The notes: generated by a model not told the origin, from the sequence alone. DNA of 64,000 bases from CAIZGX01 sp044239865 (GCA_044239865.1 JBIIAO010000002.1:434001-498000); one strand, 5' to 3'; numbered from the stretch's first letter, positions 25,561 through 35,248 are shown. Made by a program: numbers and translations.

Positions 25561-28500
25561 TTAAAGTTTGTAGGCGAAACTGACTAAGAAATTCGTTCCG
25601 TATCTGAATCTGTCAAAGTCCACATAACCATTCGGTAGATCATAAGCTCTGCGCACTGGCGAGTTCAATATATCGCGAATGGTTATGCTCGCACTGTAGT
25701 GTTCGCCTATTGATTTACTTAACTTGAAGTCTAACAAGTGTCGTGGAATTTCATACACATCGGGTCTTCCTTTCACCGCACCAGCAATAACCAATCTTGG
25801 ACCTTGCACGTTGTAACTTATTGTAGCTGTTAAACCCAACGAATCAGCAGTATAGGATAAGATCGAATTGAACAAATAAGGTGCTTGTCCGAACATAGGG
25901 CGATACAACGTATCAATGATTGTGTAGACTTTTATTCCATCAATAATTTGCAAATCCTTACGAACGAATTCTGCCTCTGATTTCACCAACGTCAGATTCG
26001 CACGAAACTCGAAATTCTTTCCAAGTTGTTTCTTCCCTTCAATCTCAATTCCTCGCACTGTCGATTGCTCAATATTGTCCCAAGTAATACCCGCACCACC
26101 AAATCCCATTTCTATGTGATTACGGAAATCTTTGTAGAACACACTCGCAGAGACATTGTCACCATTTCCAAAATAAACTTCACCTCGAAAATCATAGTTC
26201 GTGATTTCAACAATCTTCAAATCTGAATTTCCGTAAATCAAAGTTCTAAATTCATTGTCATAGATTGCAGCATCACTTAATTCTCTGATGCTCGGTCTCG
26301 CTAAAGACTTGCTGTAATTCAATCGAAGATTACTCTGTGTTTCTTTCTTCGTTTTCAACTTATAAATCAGACTTCCACTCGGCAACAAATTCCACTGATC
26401 AAGGGACGCAGCATTCACCAAGGCAAATCCACCCACATTCTCTCGTCGAATATCATTTACACCATAACCCAATTCATAAAATGAATCAGCATCTGTAAAA
26501 ATATCGGTATGCTCCATTCTTACACCTCCAGAAAAACGCAAGGACTGATTTATTTCGAAGTCAATCAAACCATAAACCGCATCGACATTGCTATTACCAA
26601 AACTGTGATTTCTTTCAAAATCAAAATCCATGTAATAGTAATCGAGCGTACCGTTTTGAATAACAAACTTGTCTGGATTTAAATAGTTGTTTAAATCTCC
26701 ATCTAGCAAAGGCTGAACAACACCTTGATTTCCATTAAATAATCTATACTCGTTGTTGTCAATCTTTCTGTAATTACGTTGAGTTGCTGCACCGAATTTA
26801 AACTTACGTGCAACACCCTCTATTTTTGATTTAATAGGTAATTCAAATCCGATTCTTCCGTCGAAAATATTCTCGTCTAAGTAGCGATCATATCTGCGTA
26901 TTCCTTCGCCTGCAGTTGGTGCAAACTCGTAACCGGTTACTGTATTAAAGTCTAAAAATCGTAGGTATTGAGTGGCCTTAAAATCGGGTGCAATACTGCT
27001 TCCATCTGTGTATGATGCATTCACATCTAATTTCAATTTAAGAGAAGGGATATAGTGTTGCGAAGAGTACTGATAAATCAATTGCTTGCGCTGCTCATAA
27101 AATATATTTTTGAAAATAGCCGCTTCCTGATTGACTAAACCCTGAGGCATTTCTTCAAAGCTTGCTACATCATTGTTGCCAATGATATTCGGCATGAATA
27201 ATAAAGAAACTTTATTATTCTTATTCAGCTTGTAGGCCAAATTCAACAAGGCGCTTATCGAATTGGTCTCGCGACTTATTATCGCATTATCCTGTCTTTC
27301 GAATAAATAACCCAAGGTTTCATCTCCCACGCGTTGTGATATTCCATTTGGATCATAACGTACCGCAGATCCATACTTAAATCCGAAAATAAAGCCCAAC
27401 TCCTTTCCGAACAATGTTTTCTGATCTCCAACGCTGAAGCTCTGAGAAAAATTAATTGGCGCTCTGCGAAACTTCGTATTCCAATTGTTACTGAACCCGT
27501 TGTTATAATCGGTTCCGTTCGGATTAATCAAATCAAAAGCTTGGGGTTTGTATGTGGAATTGTATTGCGCCCGGGCATTCGAAAAAGCAGTTGGATCGTT
27601 GAATTGTGCAGGTGATAAAAGACCCAATTGTACAAGACCCAATCTGAAATAAGTATCACCTTGCGCTTCTCCATCATTCCAACCCTGAATACCTTGCTGC
27701 GCGAAATAATCTCCTAATCCCAAAGCTACCATTTGCTGATACGTCGAGGGAGCCAAATTCGGAGTTACAATTCTGTCTGTATCCCTTATTCGAAGACCAT
27801 TATCAAATCCCAACCAATCGGTACTGCTTCGGTCTGAAGAAATAACATTCTGAAAAGTCGTTTGCGCATTGTAACCGAACTGCGATTCAATATTCACACT
27901 TAACTTATCTGGATAATCCTTAGTTTCAACTGAGATGTAAGCACCCGCCCAATCTCCTGGTAGCTCCGCACTTTGAGTCTTGGTAATAACAATGTTGTCT
28001 ACCAAACTTGAAGGAAAAATATCTAGCTTAATATTATTCGTCAAAGGATCTAACGTTGGGATACGTGAACCGTTCAAGGTTGTGCGAACGTAACGGTCAC
28101 CAATACCACGCACCGTGATTAAACCACCATTCGTTGAAACTCCAGACACACGGGCAATGGCATTCACTACACTCGCATCTCCGGTCTTCTTCATAACTTC
28201 AGCTGAAATGAAATCCAAGGTTGTGGCAGAATTCATTTTCATTTTTTCCATGTAGCCATCGTTCGCCTTTACACGCTTGGCCACTACATCCATTCCTTTG
28301 ATTACGTTGGAAGAATTTATTAAGGTGAACTCCTTCGATAAGACAGCGTTATCCTTAAGCTGAATTTTTTCTTCTAACTTCTCGTATCCGACAATGATAA
28401 AATTCAACGTGTATGGATTGTTGTCTGGAAACTTCAACGAAAACGTTCCTTCGAAATCGGTTTGGGCAATGATTGCTTCGTTCTCTATGGCACGAACAAT

Positions 28501-28614
28501 TACTCCAAACATAGATTCACCTTTCTCATCGGTCACCTTTCCGCGCAAGGTTCCTTGTGCAGAAATAGTGTGAGAAACAATCACAAGAAAAAGTACCGCG
28601 AAGAAGTTTTTCAT
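25561..28614 (-). CDS. TonB-dependent receptor with carboxypeptidase-like N-terminal domain
   Basis: 1017 residues. Signal peptide (FFAVLFLVIVSHTISAQ); carboxypeptidase-D-like beta-sandwich ~20-105 (GTLRGKVTDEKGESMFGVIV); plug domain ~120-240 (GDASVVNAIARVSGVSTNGG, LITVRGIGDRYVRTTLNGS, DIFPSSLVDNIVITK, SAELPGDWAGAYISVETK); 22-strand barrel to the C terminus (FRYGTNFLVSFAYKL). It should import an unknown ligand across the outer membrane using TonB. No SusD partner is present; the immediate neighbours are the unrecognised paralogs, which may act as its surface ligand-binding or substrate proteins (inference). Confidence 0.9.
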   Translation of the reverse strand: MKNFFAVLFLVIVSHTISAQGTLRGKVTDEKGESMFGVIVRAIENEAIIAQTDFEGTFSLKFPDNNPYTLNFIIVGYEKLEEKIQLKDNAVLSKEFTLINSSNVIKGMDVVAKRVKANDGYMEKMKMNSATTLDFISAEVMKKTGDASVVNAIARVSGVSTNGGLITVRGIGDRYVRTTLNGSRIPTLDPLTNNIKLDIFPSSLVDNIVITKTQSAELPGDWAGAYISVETKDYPDKLSVNIESQFGYNAQTTFQNVISSDRSSTDWLGFDNGLRIRDTDRIVTPNLAPSTYQQMVALGLGDYFAQQGIQGWNDGEAQGDTYFRLGLVQLGLLSPAQFNDPTAFSNARAQYNSTYKPQAFDLINPNGTDYNNGFSNNWNTKFRRAPINFSQSFSVGDQKTLFGKELGFIFGFKYGSAVRYDPNGISQRVGDETLGYLFERQDNAIISRETNSISALLNLAYKLNKNNKVSLLFMPNIIGNNDVASFEEMPQGLVNQEAAIFKNIFYEQRKQLIYQYSSQHYIPSLKLKLDVNASYTDGSSIAPDFKATQYLRFLDFNTVTGYEFAPTAGEGIRRYDRYLDENIFDGRIGFELPIKSKIEGVARKFKFGAATQRNYRKIDNNEYRLFNGNQGVVQPLLDGDLNNYLNPDKFVIQNGTLDYYYMDFDFERNHSFGNSNVDAVYGLIDFEINQSLRFSGGVRMEHTDIFTDADSFYELGYGVNDIRRENVGGFALVNAASLDQWNLLPSGSLIYKLKTKKETQSNLRLNYSKSLARPSIRELSDAAIYDNEFRTLIYGNSDLKIVEITNYDFRGEVYFGNGDNVSASVFYKDFRNHIEMGFGGAGITWDNIEQSTVRGIEIEGKKQLGKNFEFRANLTLVKSEAEFVRKDLQIIDGIKVYTIIDTLYRPMFGQAPYLFNSILSYTADSLGLTATISYNVQGPRLVIAGAVKGRPDVYEIPRHLLDFKLSKSIGEHYSASITIRDILNSPVRRAYDLPNGYVDFDRFRYGTNFLVSFAYKL

Positions 28615-28632
28615 GACAACAGCTTTCTAATT

Positions 28633-29718
28633 TTATTTCTTAACGAATTTCACGGAATGAATCTGACCTTGTCTTTCAAGCATGACTGTGTAAAATCCAC
28701 TCGGAAGATTCGTTGTGTCTATCGTGCGCTTTGAACTCCAATAAACATCGTTCATTACAACACGACCGGTTACATCCATCAATCTCATTGATACTTTGTC
28801 TACTTGGTTGTTTGACTGAATTATTGTCAATTGATTCTCGCAAGGATTTGGATAAGCAGAAAAATCAACATCAGAAACAACACCGTTTGCTTCAACTAAA
28901 TCAATTACCGGAGGAAGCGAAGTATAAATTAAAGTCGTGTCTACGAACTCGCCTGTTAATGCCGAGTCAGCTACAAAAATTTGACTTTCTCCGGCAACAG
29001 GAGTTGACAATTGCAAATTCAATCGAAAACTGAAAACACCGTCTGTTGTGAACTGGCCCAATAATACGTGATTGCTTGGAGTTACTCCTTCCATTCCACC
29101 CAAAGCCGCAATGGCAGCGCCGTTTGTGGTGAAATCGTTTCCAACCGTTTGATCGAAAATGTCTAACTCTGTTGTAATTCCTAATACATTCGGAAGAATT
29201 GGTGCGCCTGGCATTAAGCCATCAACTCCATCAATTCCTGTTATCATTAAACCTGCAGTTGCGTCGTTGTTCGCTAAGATGCCTTGATTGTTTCCGATGG
29301 TACCATCTGTGTCTTCTGTTTTCAAAACTCCACACAAACCATTCGCCACTCCACCAATGGTGAAATAAGAATCAATCAATGTTGTGTTCTTTTTCGTGTT
29401 GTTTACACTTGTTCCTTGGTACACCTTGAAACCGTAATTCGGGTCGTTATAAAACGCAGTCGTCGTATTCACATTCATGGTGTGCTGCAGAGATCCAAAT
29501 AATTGAATAACCTTGTAACCCGGAAGCAGATTCGCATACACCCTGTAGGTGGTAGAACCTACATGCAACGGATATACAGCGCCATTGTCGCCAGCATCGG
29601 TTGAGTCAGCTAAATCTGACACATAATATTTTTCAACCACAATTCCTTCCAATCCTACTTGCGAAAACGCCAATGTTGAAGTAAGAAGTGCCGAAATAAA
29701 GAGTAATCCTTTTTTCAT
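28633..29718 (-). CDS. Secreted paralog: GLEGIVVEKYY domain + T9SS
   Basis: 361 residues with a signal peptide (LLFISALLTSTLAFSQ). Residues ~20-272 are the shared domain in a nearly minimal form (GLEGIVVEKYYVSDLADSTD, TYRVYANLLPGYKVIQLFG, LKTEDTDGTIGNNQGILANN). It is most similar to the N terminus of the 1148-residue protein. A T9SS sorting domain follows at ~285-361 (FSAYPNPCENQLTIIQ). It lies 18 bases before the TonB receptor in the operon. Extracellular; function unknown. Confidence 0.8.
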   Translation of the reverse strand: MKKGLLFISALLTSTLAFSQVGLEGIVVEKYYVSDLADSTDAGDNGAVYPLHVGSTTYRVYANLLPGYKVIQLFGSLQHTMNVNTTTAFYNDPNYGFKVYQGTSVNNTKKNTTLIDSYFTIGGVANGLCGVLKTEDTDGTIGNNQGILANNDATAGLMITGIDGVDGLMPGAPILPNVLGITTELDIFDQTVGNDFTTNGAAIAALGGMEGVTPSNHVLLGQFTTDGVFSFRLNLQLSTPVAGESQIFVADSALTGEFVDTTLIYTSLPPVIDLVEANGVVSDVDFSAYPNPCENQLTIIQSNNQVDKVSMRLMDVTGRVVMNDVYWSSKRTIDTTNLPSGFYTVMLERQGQIHSVKFVKK

Positions 29719-29723
29719 TTGAT

Positions 29724-30566
29724 TTATTTTTTCTTTGATTTATTTTTTTTACTGTTTGAATTGAAAATCAATTCGGGATGAGTCCATTCACTTTCTTCGG
29801 TAATTGGATTTCGAGCCACGTATTTCTGAGAGCTCCCATTAGGGGCTCCAATAAGCAAATTCAATTCAAATGATAATTCACCCACTGTAGTAAGTTGTGC
29901 AATAAGCACACAGTTCGTTGACAGTGAATCGGCGCCTAAAGAGCCCTTTCCTAAAGCTGCCCATGCGCCGTTATCAGTGAAAATTCTTTTTTCAGACGAC
30001 GTGGTTCCGATAACCTTCGACAAGAAATCCATTTGAAAGAAAGTCGGAACAGGCAACACGTTAGAACGTTTCATACCGTCTATTTCATAAAGCGGAAGAG
30101 ATTTCTTTTTGCCTTTGAAATAACCTTTTTCAAAACAGATAAACTTATCACTTATGGTATCATCGTATTCTTTCAAGATACCCAGATGTCCTTCAGCGCA
30201 TGCACCAGCAGAGAGCCAAGAATCTAACAAAGTGATATTCTTTTTGTATGTGCGTTCCGGAATAATGTTCGGATGCGTATTTCCGTTTTCTAAATGGTTG
30301 TAGAAGTTAGCCGTTGATTCTATCAATAGCGGATGTTGTGGAGATCCGTATGCAGCTTGAAAGCGAAATCCCGGTTTCAAATCAACGTATATACGATAGG
30401 TAACACTTCCTTTCGGTAAATCACCACTGTACAATTTACCTATATTATCGGCCTGATTAGAGACATAAAATTTCTCAACTATAACGCCCTCTAAACCATC
30501 TTGAGTGAAACCTTTTAAACTCAGGAATAGGACGAATAAAATAGTCAGAAATTTTAGTGTCTTCAT
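29724..30566 (-). CDS. Secreted paralog without sorting domain, Lys-rich tail
   Basis: 280 residues with a signal peptide (FLTILFVLFLSLKGFTQ). The whole mature protein is the shared domain (GLEGVIVEKFYVSNQADNIG, TYRIYVDLKPGFRFQAAYGS, LLDSWLSAGACAEGHLGILK, VLIAQLTTVGELSFELNLLI). Unlike its relatives it has no T9SS sorting domain; it ends in KKNKSKKK, so it may stay periplasmic. It is the first gene of the run of six. The ATG at 30566 is chosen; an in-frame TTG at 30572 is less likely. Five bases separate it from the next gene. Confidence 0.75.
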   Translation of the reverse strand: MKTLKFLTILFVLFLSLKGFTQDGLEGVIVEKFYVSNQADNIGKLYSGDLPKGSVTYRIYVDLKPGFRFQAAYGSPQHPLLIESTANFYNHLENGNTHPNIIPERTYKKNITLLDSWLSAGACAEGHLGILKEYDDTISDKFICFEKGYFKGKKKSLPLYEIDGMKRSNVLPVPTFFQMDFLSKVIGTTSSEKRIFTDNGAWAALGKGSLGADSLSTNCVLIAQLTTVGELSFELNLLIGAPNGSSQKYVARNPITEESEWTHPELIFNSNSKKNKSKKK

Positions 30567-30583
30567 AGCCAATCAAACTTGTG

Positions 30584-30591
30584 CAAGATTA
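30584..30591 (-). promoter_or_regulatory. Possible -10 box (TAATCTTG) of the paralog/TonB-receptor operon
   Basis: TAATCTTG on the minus strand is one mismatch from TAnnTTTG and lies 17 bases before the first start codon of the six-gene run. It is the best promoter candidate in the 160-base gap. Confidence 0.35.
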
Positions 30592-30675
30592 GCCCGCAAT
30601 GAGAAATTTGATATTAATCTCAGGTTATGATTAACGAAAGCAATTCGCCCTTTTGTAAAGGATTTGTTAAGAGAG

Positions 30676-30710
30676 TTATAAAAATAAAACGGTCCCGAAA
30701 ACGGGACCGT
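30676..30710 (-). terminator. Intrinsic terminator of the 1421-residue T9SS protein gene
   Basis: A 9-bp G/C-rich stem (ACGGTCCCG with CGGGACCGT) closes on a four-base loop and on the minus strand runs into TTTATTTTTAT. It lies 22 bases after the stop codon. Confidence 0.9.
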
Positions 30711-30732
30711 TGTCTCATTTCAAAAGAATGAA

Positions 30733-33700
30733 TTATAACTTAACAAACGTCTTACTCAATCCATTCACTCGAACAACATAATATCCTGCTGGAAATACCG
30801 ACACATCGATAATCGATTGCGATCCAAAAACAGTGGAGGTGTGAACCAGTGATCCAAGTGAATTAAATATTTCAATTGTGGAAACCTCCGATGAAAAACG
30901 CGAAATTGTAACTCTTTCCGAAGTAGGATTCGGGAATAAATTAAATTCGAATGCAGTCAATTCACCAACACTCACATCACTTGTGCTCGGGTTACAATCG
31001 TCGTCTATTCCGTTCTCCCAAACTTCTGTTGCAGCAGGGTTAACCAATGCGTTTGTATCGTCGCAATCGGTGTCGTTTGTTACAAAAAGGCTACCTGGAT
31101 CAGCACATAAACTTTCACTGTTGTTTATGTCACCGTATGTGTCGCCATCTGCGTCTGCGTAATAACTCAAGAATACCAATCCATTGTCAATCGATCCATC
31201 ACAATCATCATCGCTTCCGTTACAGAATTCAGGCGACCCCGGATAAACACCAAACGCATTATCGTTGCAGTCACCACCTGCCGGCACATAGCCACTAGGT
31301 TGTTCGCAAGCAAATACCGCATCCGTTGTATTACCGAATGCATCTCCATCATTGTCGAAGTAATAATCCGTAAAGGTCAATCCATCATCAACGAGACTGT
31401 TACAATTGTCATCAACATCGTTACAAATTTCCATCATTCCATCGTTCACCGCAGCATTCATGTCGTTGCAATCCCCTGCAGAGGTAATGTATCCCAACGG
31501 TTGAACGCAAGTACTGATCAAAGTTGAAGCGTTACCATATCCATCCATGTCCATGTCTTCATAGAAATTTTGATTTGGTAAAACCGTTGCTTGCAAGGTG
31601 TCTGTATCTGAACAACCGAAGGCGTTTGTTCCTGTTACTGTTATCTCCTGTGAATTGAAAAGAAGTGTTCCGTAGGAATTTGATACTCCATTGCTCCATA
31701 CATAGTCAACTGCTCCTGTCGCATTGAATTCAACATATATCCCTTCGCAAACAGTAACATCTACACCTGCGTTTACAACAGGAAGTTCATTCACTTGAAC
31801 ACTCCATTGTTGAGTAGACTCGCAACCAAATTCATTCGTTCCTGCAGCCGTGTAGACTTCTGAAACCGTTGGTGTAATGAACGAACCGTTCGCAAGGGTT
31901 CCATTCCACACAATGTTATCGGCACCTTGTGCGCTCAATTGAATTTCATTGCCCTGACAAACTGCAACATCTGCAGGAACTGTTAGCACCGGCAATGCGT
32001 TAATGGTTACCACTATGTCGCTGTATGAGTGATTGCACTGTAGAAGCGAATTTGAAACCTCTAAATGGTAAACACCACTTTCCGTAGCAGAAATGGATCC
32101 TGCGTTCATCATTCCAAAAGCCTGACCGTCTTTGAACCATTGCGAGCTAACGTTAGCATTCACAGTTGCCGATAATTCAATCGACTCTCCGGCGCATGCC
32201 GTTGTTGTTGTCGGAGTTGAAACAACTGCTGAAAGCGATGCGCAAGTATTCACAGCAAAAATCGATAAAGTGCTACTAACTTCATTCGCCAAAATAACAA
32301 TGGCTTGTCCGTTTGGAGAATCCTCTGCCGAGATGAAAATAATTCCTTCAGCACCTAAATCAGGACCGCTTCCCGCTAATGTTCTGTTGTTTACGTAGGT
32401 AACAAAAACTGGAGCGCTTGGATTTTCAACATTGAAAACCATACATCCACCCACGCGCTCTAATCCAATAAATGCATAATGAATTCCGTCAATTACTGCC
32501 ACTGTAATGCCCTCTGGTTCCGGGCCTTTGTCATCACTTCTATTCTTCGAGACAGCAGCGCCAGAAGAATTTGAAGCATTGAAAAAAGCATCTGTCAAGG
32601 GAGAAGCGGCTGTAATTTTTTCAAATAAATCTTTCGAGTCGAATACCAATTCATTGGTTGCTGCGTTGCGAATAGTGAACGAACGAGAACCCAAGACGTG
32701 CAATTCATCATAGTCTCCATCTCCGTCTGTATCTCCTGAATATTTCAGTGCATTCAGTCTACCTAAAAACCGATTGTTTCTTAAAATAGCGGCGTCCGGA
32801 AATGCTCCTGGATCTAGGTTATTAAAAACAGATGAAGAAATTCTGTTAGCATCTACCACCGATCCGAATTCTCTTGAATCTCCCTCGTTAGCCATAAACA
32901 CATAGCCGTTTCCGCCAATGGTTGAATAAGAAATTGCATCAGGCATGTAAGCACCACGAATTGGAATTCCAGCGGTGTTCAAAATAGCTCCACTTTGATC
33001 AGACGCATCTAATGAATTTCCTGAACCCTCTGAGTAGTCTGCATAACCCAATGCTTGAATAGATTCGACGGTGTTTGTTACTAAATTCAATACAAGCATT
33101 GCGTTGTTCTCTTGCAATGTAATAAAGGCTTTGGTATTGTCATCTGACACGGCAACATATTCGGGCTCTAAGTCTTGAGCCACACTTGCAGAAGTATTGA
33201 AAATTCGAATACCTTGAGCACGAAGAGCTGCTTCTTGACCATTGAATTGTGTTAACATAATCTGAGTCGCATTCGCAGACGTAACGTTTGCAATTCCGCC
33301 GCTAATGTCTACGACAGTTACCGAACCTTCAGGGTCAACTGAATAATCAGAACTCGGCTCTCCTTCATTCGCTGTTATCACTTTCGAGTAGTCTTTCGAA
33401 AATGTAATCATGTCAGGCATCGCGCCTGCGGAAACTTCATTCACAAAAACTCCGTCGGCATCAAAAAATACAATTTTTCCGTTTGCCTGAGGATCTGCAT
33501 TTTCAGTTGCAACGGCAACAATTCCATCATGAACAGCAATCGAATTTATATTTCCGTATGGCGTCATCACAACTGACGACAATAAAACTGGAGCAGTTGG
33601 ATTTGAGAAATCAACAATATCCATTTTCCCTGCAATACTGTTCGCAATAAACAGTCGCTGCGTTAATCTGCAATGGGCAACTATTTCAGCAGAATTCACT

Positions 33701-34998
33701 CCCGCAGGGCCATTAGAGAAGCTTGAAAGTAAATTCAAATTCAATTCGTTCGTAGACGGAATTGTATTTACTTCATTGTCTTTAATGAAAATAATTCTAT
33801 AATTATTTGAAGCGTGCACAACTCCATTACTAGACGAAAGAATCTTAACAATTACGCGTTCCGCATTTTCAATAATCGCATCATCAACAATTGAAATGAA
33901 ATGATTCATTACTCCGTTTGTGAGTGGTTCAATGGTTAAGGAATCAACCCAAGTAAAATCTTCACCAGCAGTTGCATTTGAATAGACTGAAAGTGCGAAA
34001 TGAACGACTATCGGCAGCGCATTTGCATTCGCAATCGAAATTGGAATAGCAACTTCACCCACGTTTTCATTTACTTGAATAAAATTCGAAGCGGAAGCAA
34101 TGCTTACTTCGGCGTTAGGGCAACCCACATTCACCAACCCGTCGCAATTGTCGTCTAATAAATTCAAACAGTTCTCAGAGGCCGATGGCGAAACTGCAGG
34201 GTTGTTGTCGTCACAATCTGTATTCAAAGCACTGTAGCCCGGAACAGGTATGCAACTTGTAAGTGTACTGTCTATATTCCCAAAGCCGTCTTCGTCCAAA
34301 TCTAAATAATACGTCGTTCCATAGTTGCACGAGTTATCGCTCGTTGTTGCAGTTTCATTGTAATTGCAAGCCGTTGCATCCATACAACCCAAGACAGGAT
34401 TCACAGGCTGAATAGAGGTTCCTGGCGAACCTACATTCATTGCAGCATCGACACTATTCAGAGTAACTTGACTTTGAATTGTACCTAATGTGCTTAACAA
34501 TCCAACGTTTGATGCGCCCACATACATGGGATCAAAATTTCCAGAAATATCATATCCCCAATAAAACGAAGTGCCAGCTGTGGCCGCACCAAAACTTACG
34601 CGCCACACTTCTATTCCACTCGCGTCGAAAATAATCACGCCATCTCCACTAGAAGAAAGACCAATTTGAGTACCAGTATAAGTTCCTACCTGAACGCTTG
34701 AAGCTAATCCCCAAAATGTTCTGAATGTTGTCGCATAGGCTGCGCTCGCATTTTCACAAAACATCACTCGCTCATTCGGAGCGATGGATGTCACGCCGTT
34801 AAGCAAAAACGACGTCGCTAATCCAAATGAACTATCGTCTACTTTCCATCCTGTTATATCAACTGCAGTTGTACCGTAATTCGTCAATTCGAACCAATCA
34901 GATGTACCTCCGCTGGACACAACTTCGGTGATGCGCACTTGAGATTGCATGACCATTGAACTAAATAAAATAGCTAGAAAAAATAGAACTTGTTTCAT
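30733..34998 (-). CDS. Multidomain T9SS surface protein: lamin-tail, MopE-type motifs, Calx-beta, choice-of-anchor I
   Basis: 1421 residues. Signal peptide; lamin-tail-like domain ~20-145 (VRITEVVSSGGTSDWFELTN); GCMDATACNYNETA repeat ~204; a MopE-type putative metal-binding motif ~230-293 (DCDDNNPAVSPSASENC, DDNCDGLVN); Calx-beta-like domain ~295-408; a seven-bladed choice-of-anchor-I domain ~418-905 (YSKVITANEGEPSSDY, DAISYSTIGGNGYVFMANEG, KGPEPEGITV); Ig-like domains; three more MopE-type motifs ~1160-1340; T9SS domain at the end (FNLFPNPTSERVTISR). The start at 34998 rather than 35025 gives a proper signal peptide. Surface protein, possibly calcium- or metal-binding; catalytic role unproven. 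Confidence 0.8.
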   Translation of the reverse strand: MKQVLFFLAILFSSMVMQSQVRITEVVSSGGTSDWFELTNYGTTAVDITGWKVDDSSFGLATSFLLNGVTSIAPNERVMFCENASAAYATTFRTFWGLASSVQVGTYTGTQIGLSSSGDGVIIFDASGIEVWRVSFGAATAGTSFYWGYDISGNFDPMYVGASNVGLLSTLGTIQSQVTLNSVDAAMNVGSPGTSIQPVNPVLGCMDATACNYNETATTSDNSCNYGTTYYLDLDEDGFGNIDSTLTSCIPVPGYSALNTDCDDNNPAVSPSASENCLNLLDDNCDGLVNVGCPNAEVSIASASNFIQVNENVGEVAIPISIANANALPIVVHFALSVYSNATAGEDFTWVDSLTIEPLTNGVMNHFISIVDDAIIENAERVIVKILSSSNGVVHASNNYRIIFIKDNEVNTIPSTNELNLNLLSSFSNGPAGVNSAEIVAHCRLTQRLFIANSIAGKMDIVDFSNPTAPVLLSSVVMTPYGNINSIAVHDGIVAVATENADPQANGKIVFFDADGVFVNEVSAGAMPDMITFSKDYSKVITANEGEPSSDYSVDPEGSVTVVDISGGIANVTSANATQIMLTQFNGQEAALRAQGIRIFNTSASVAQDLEPEYVAVSDDNTKAFITLQENNAMLVLNLVTNTVESIQALGYADYSEGSGNSLDASDQSGAILNTAGIPIRGAYMPDAISYSTIGGNGYVFMANEGDSREFGSVVDANRISSSVFNNLDPGAFPDAAILRNNRFLGRLNALKYSGDTDGDGDYDELHVLGSRSFTIRNAATNELVFDSKDLFEKITAASPLTDAFFNASNSSGAAVSKNRSDDKGPEPEGITVAVIDGIHYAFIGLERVGGCMVFNVENPSAPVFVTYVNNRTLAGSGPDLGAEGIIFISAEDSPNGQAIVILANEVSSTLSIFAVNTCASLSAVVSTPTTTTACAGESIELSATVNANVSSQWFKDGQAFGMMNAGSISATESGVYHLEVSNSLLQCNHSYSDIVVTINALPVLTVPADVAVCQGNEIQLSAQGADNIVWNGTLANGSFITPTVSEVYTAAGTNEFGCESTQQWSVQVNELPVVNAGVDVTVCEGIYVEFNATGAVDYVWSNGVSNSYGTLLFNSQEITVTGTNAFGCSDTDTLQATVLPNQNFYEDMDMDGYGNASTLISTCVQPLGYITSAGDCNDMNAAVNDGMMEICNDVDDNCNSLVDDGLTFTDYYFDNDGDAFGNTTDAVFACEQPSGYVPAGGDCNDNAFGVYPGSPEFCNGSDDDCDGSIDNGLVFLSYYADADGDTYGDINNSESLCADPGSLFVTNDTDCDDTNALVNPAATEVWENGIDDDCNPSTSDVSVGELTAFEFNLFPNPTSERVTISRFSSEVSTIEIFNSLGSLVHTSTVFGSQSIIDVSVFPAGYYVVRVNGLSKTFVKL

Positions 34999-34999
34999 T

Positions 35000-35014
35000 G
35001 TGGAAATTTTCCAC
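35000..35014 (-). promoter_or_regulatory. Perfect palindrome GTGGAAATTTTCCAC next to a start codon
   Basis: A 15-base perfect palindrome ends one base before the ATG of the 1421-residue protein. With no loop, a DNA operator is more likely than an RNA hairpin, but an RNA dimer or chance cannot be excluded. Confidence 0.35.
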
Positions 35015-35140
35015 GAAGGACACAATTAATCTCTATTCGTTAATTAAGCCTAAATCAAGGGTTAGTTATGTATCTGGAAAAATTGTTAACTGGGCGTAAT
35101 GAAAAGGTTCTTCGTTTGTTAACAGATGTTCTGCTAAAAA

Positions 35141-35213
35141 TACCCCCGCCGTGACTCGAACACGGATTAGCTGTTTAGGAAACGGCCGTTTTATCCTGTT
35201 AAACTACGGGGGC
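35141..35213 (-). tRNA. tRNA-Arg (anticodon CCU)
   Basis: The minus strand folds as a 73-base tRNA without encoded CCA. Acceptor GCCCCCG/CGGGGGT (a G-U at position 1-72), D-stem GTTT/AAAC, anticodon loop TTCCTAA (CCU), T-arm CCGTG-TTCGAGT-CACGG. The anticodon stem GCCGT/ACAGC has one C-A mismatch. A short T-run follows the 3' end. Confidence 0.9.
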
Positions 35214-35248
35214 AATGATTTTCAATTGCAAATCTCGGCATAATTCAG

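Noticed and set aside
25561..28614. TonB receptor as SusC
   Set aside because: No SusD follows, and its plug and neighbours differ from SusC systems; kept as a general TonB-dependent receptor.
30733..34998. MopE-type motifs as proof of copper binding
   Set aside because: These Asp-rich loops are common in calcium-binding surface proteins; the true MopE copper site lies outside such repeats.
17040..35000. Genomic island with mobility genes
   Set aside because: No integrase, transposase, direct-repeat ends or compositional break were seen; the tRNA at 35141 has no matching attachment repeat that I could find.
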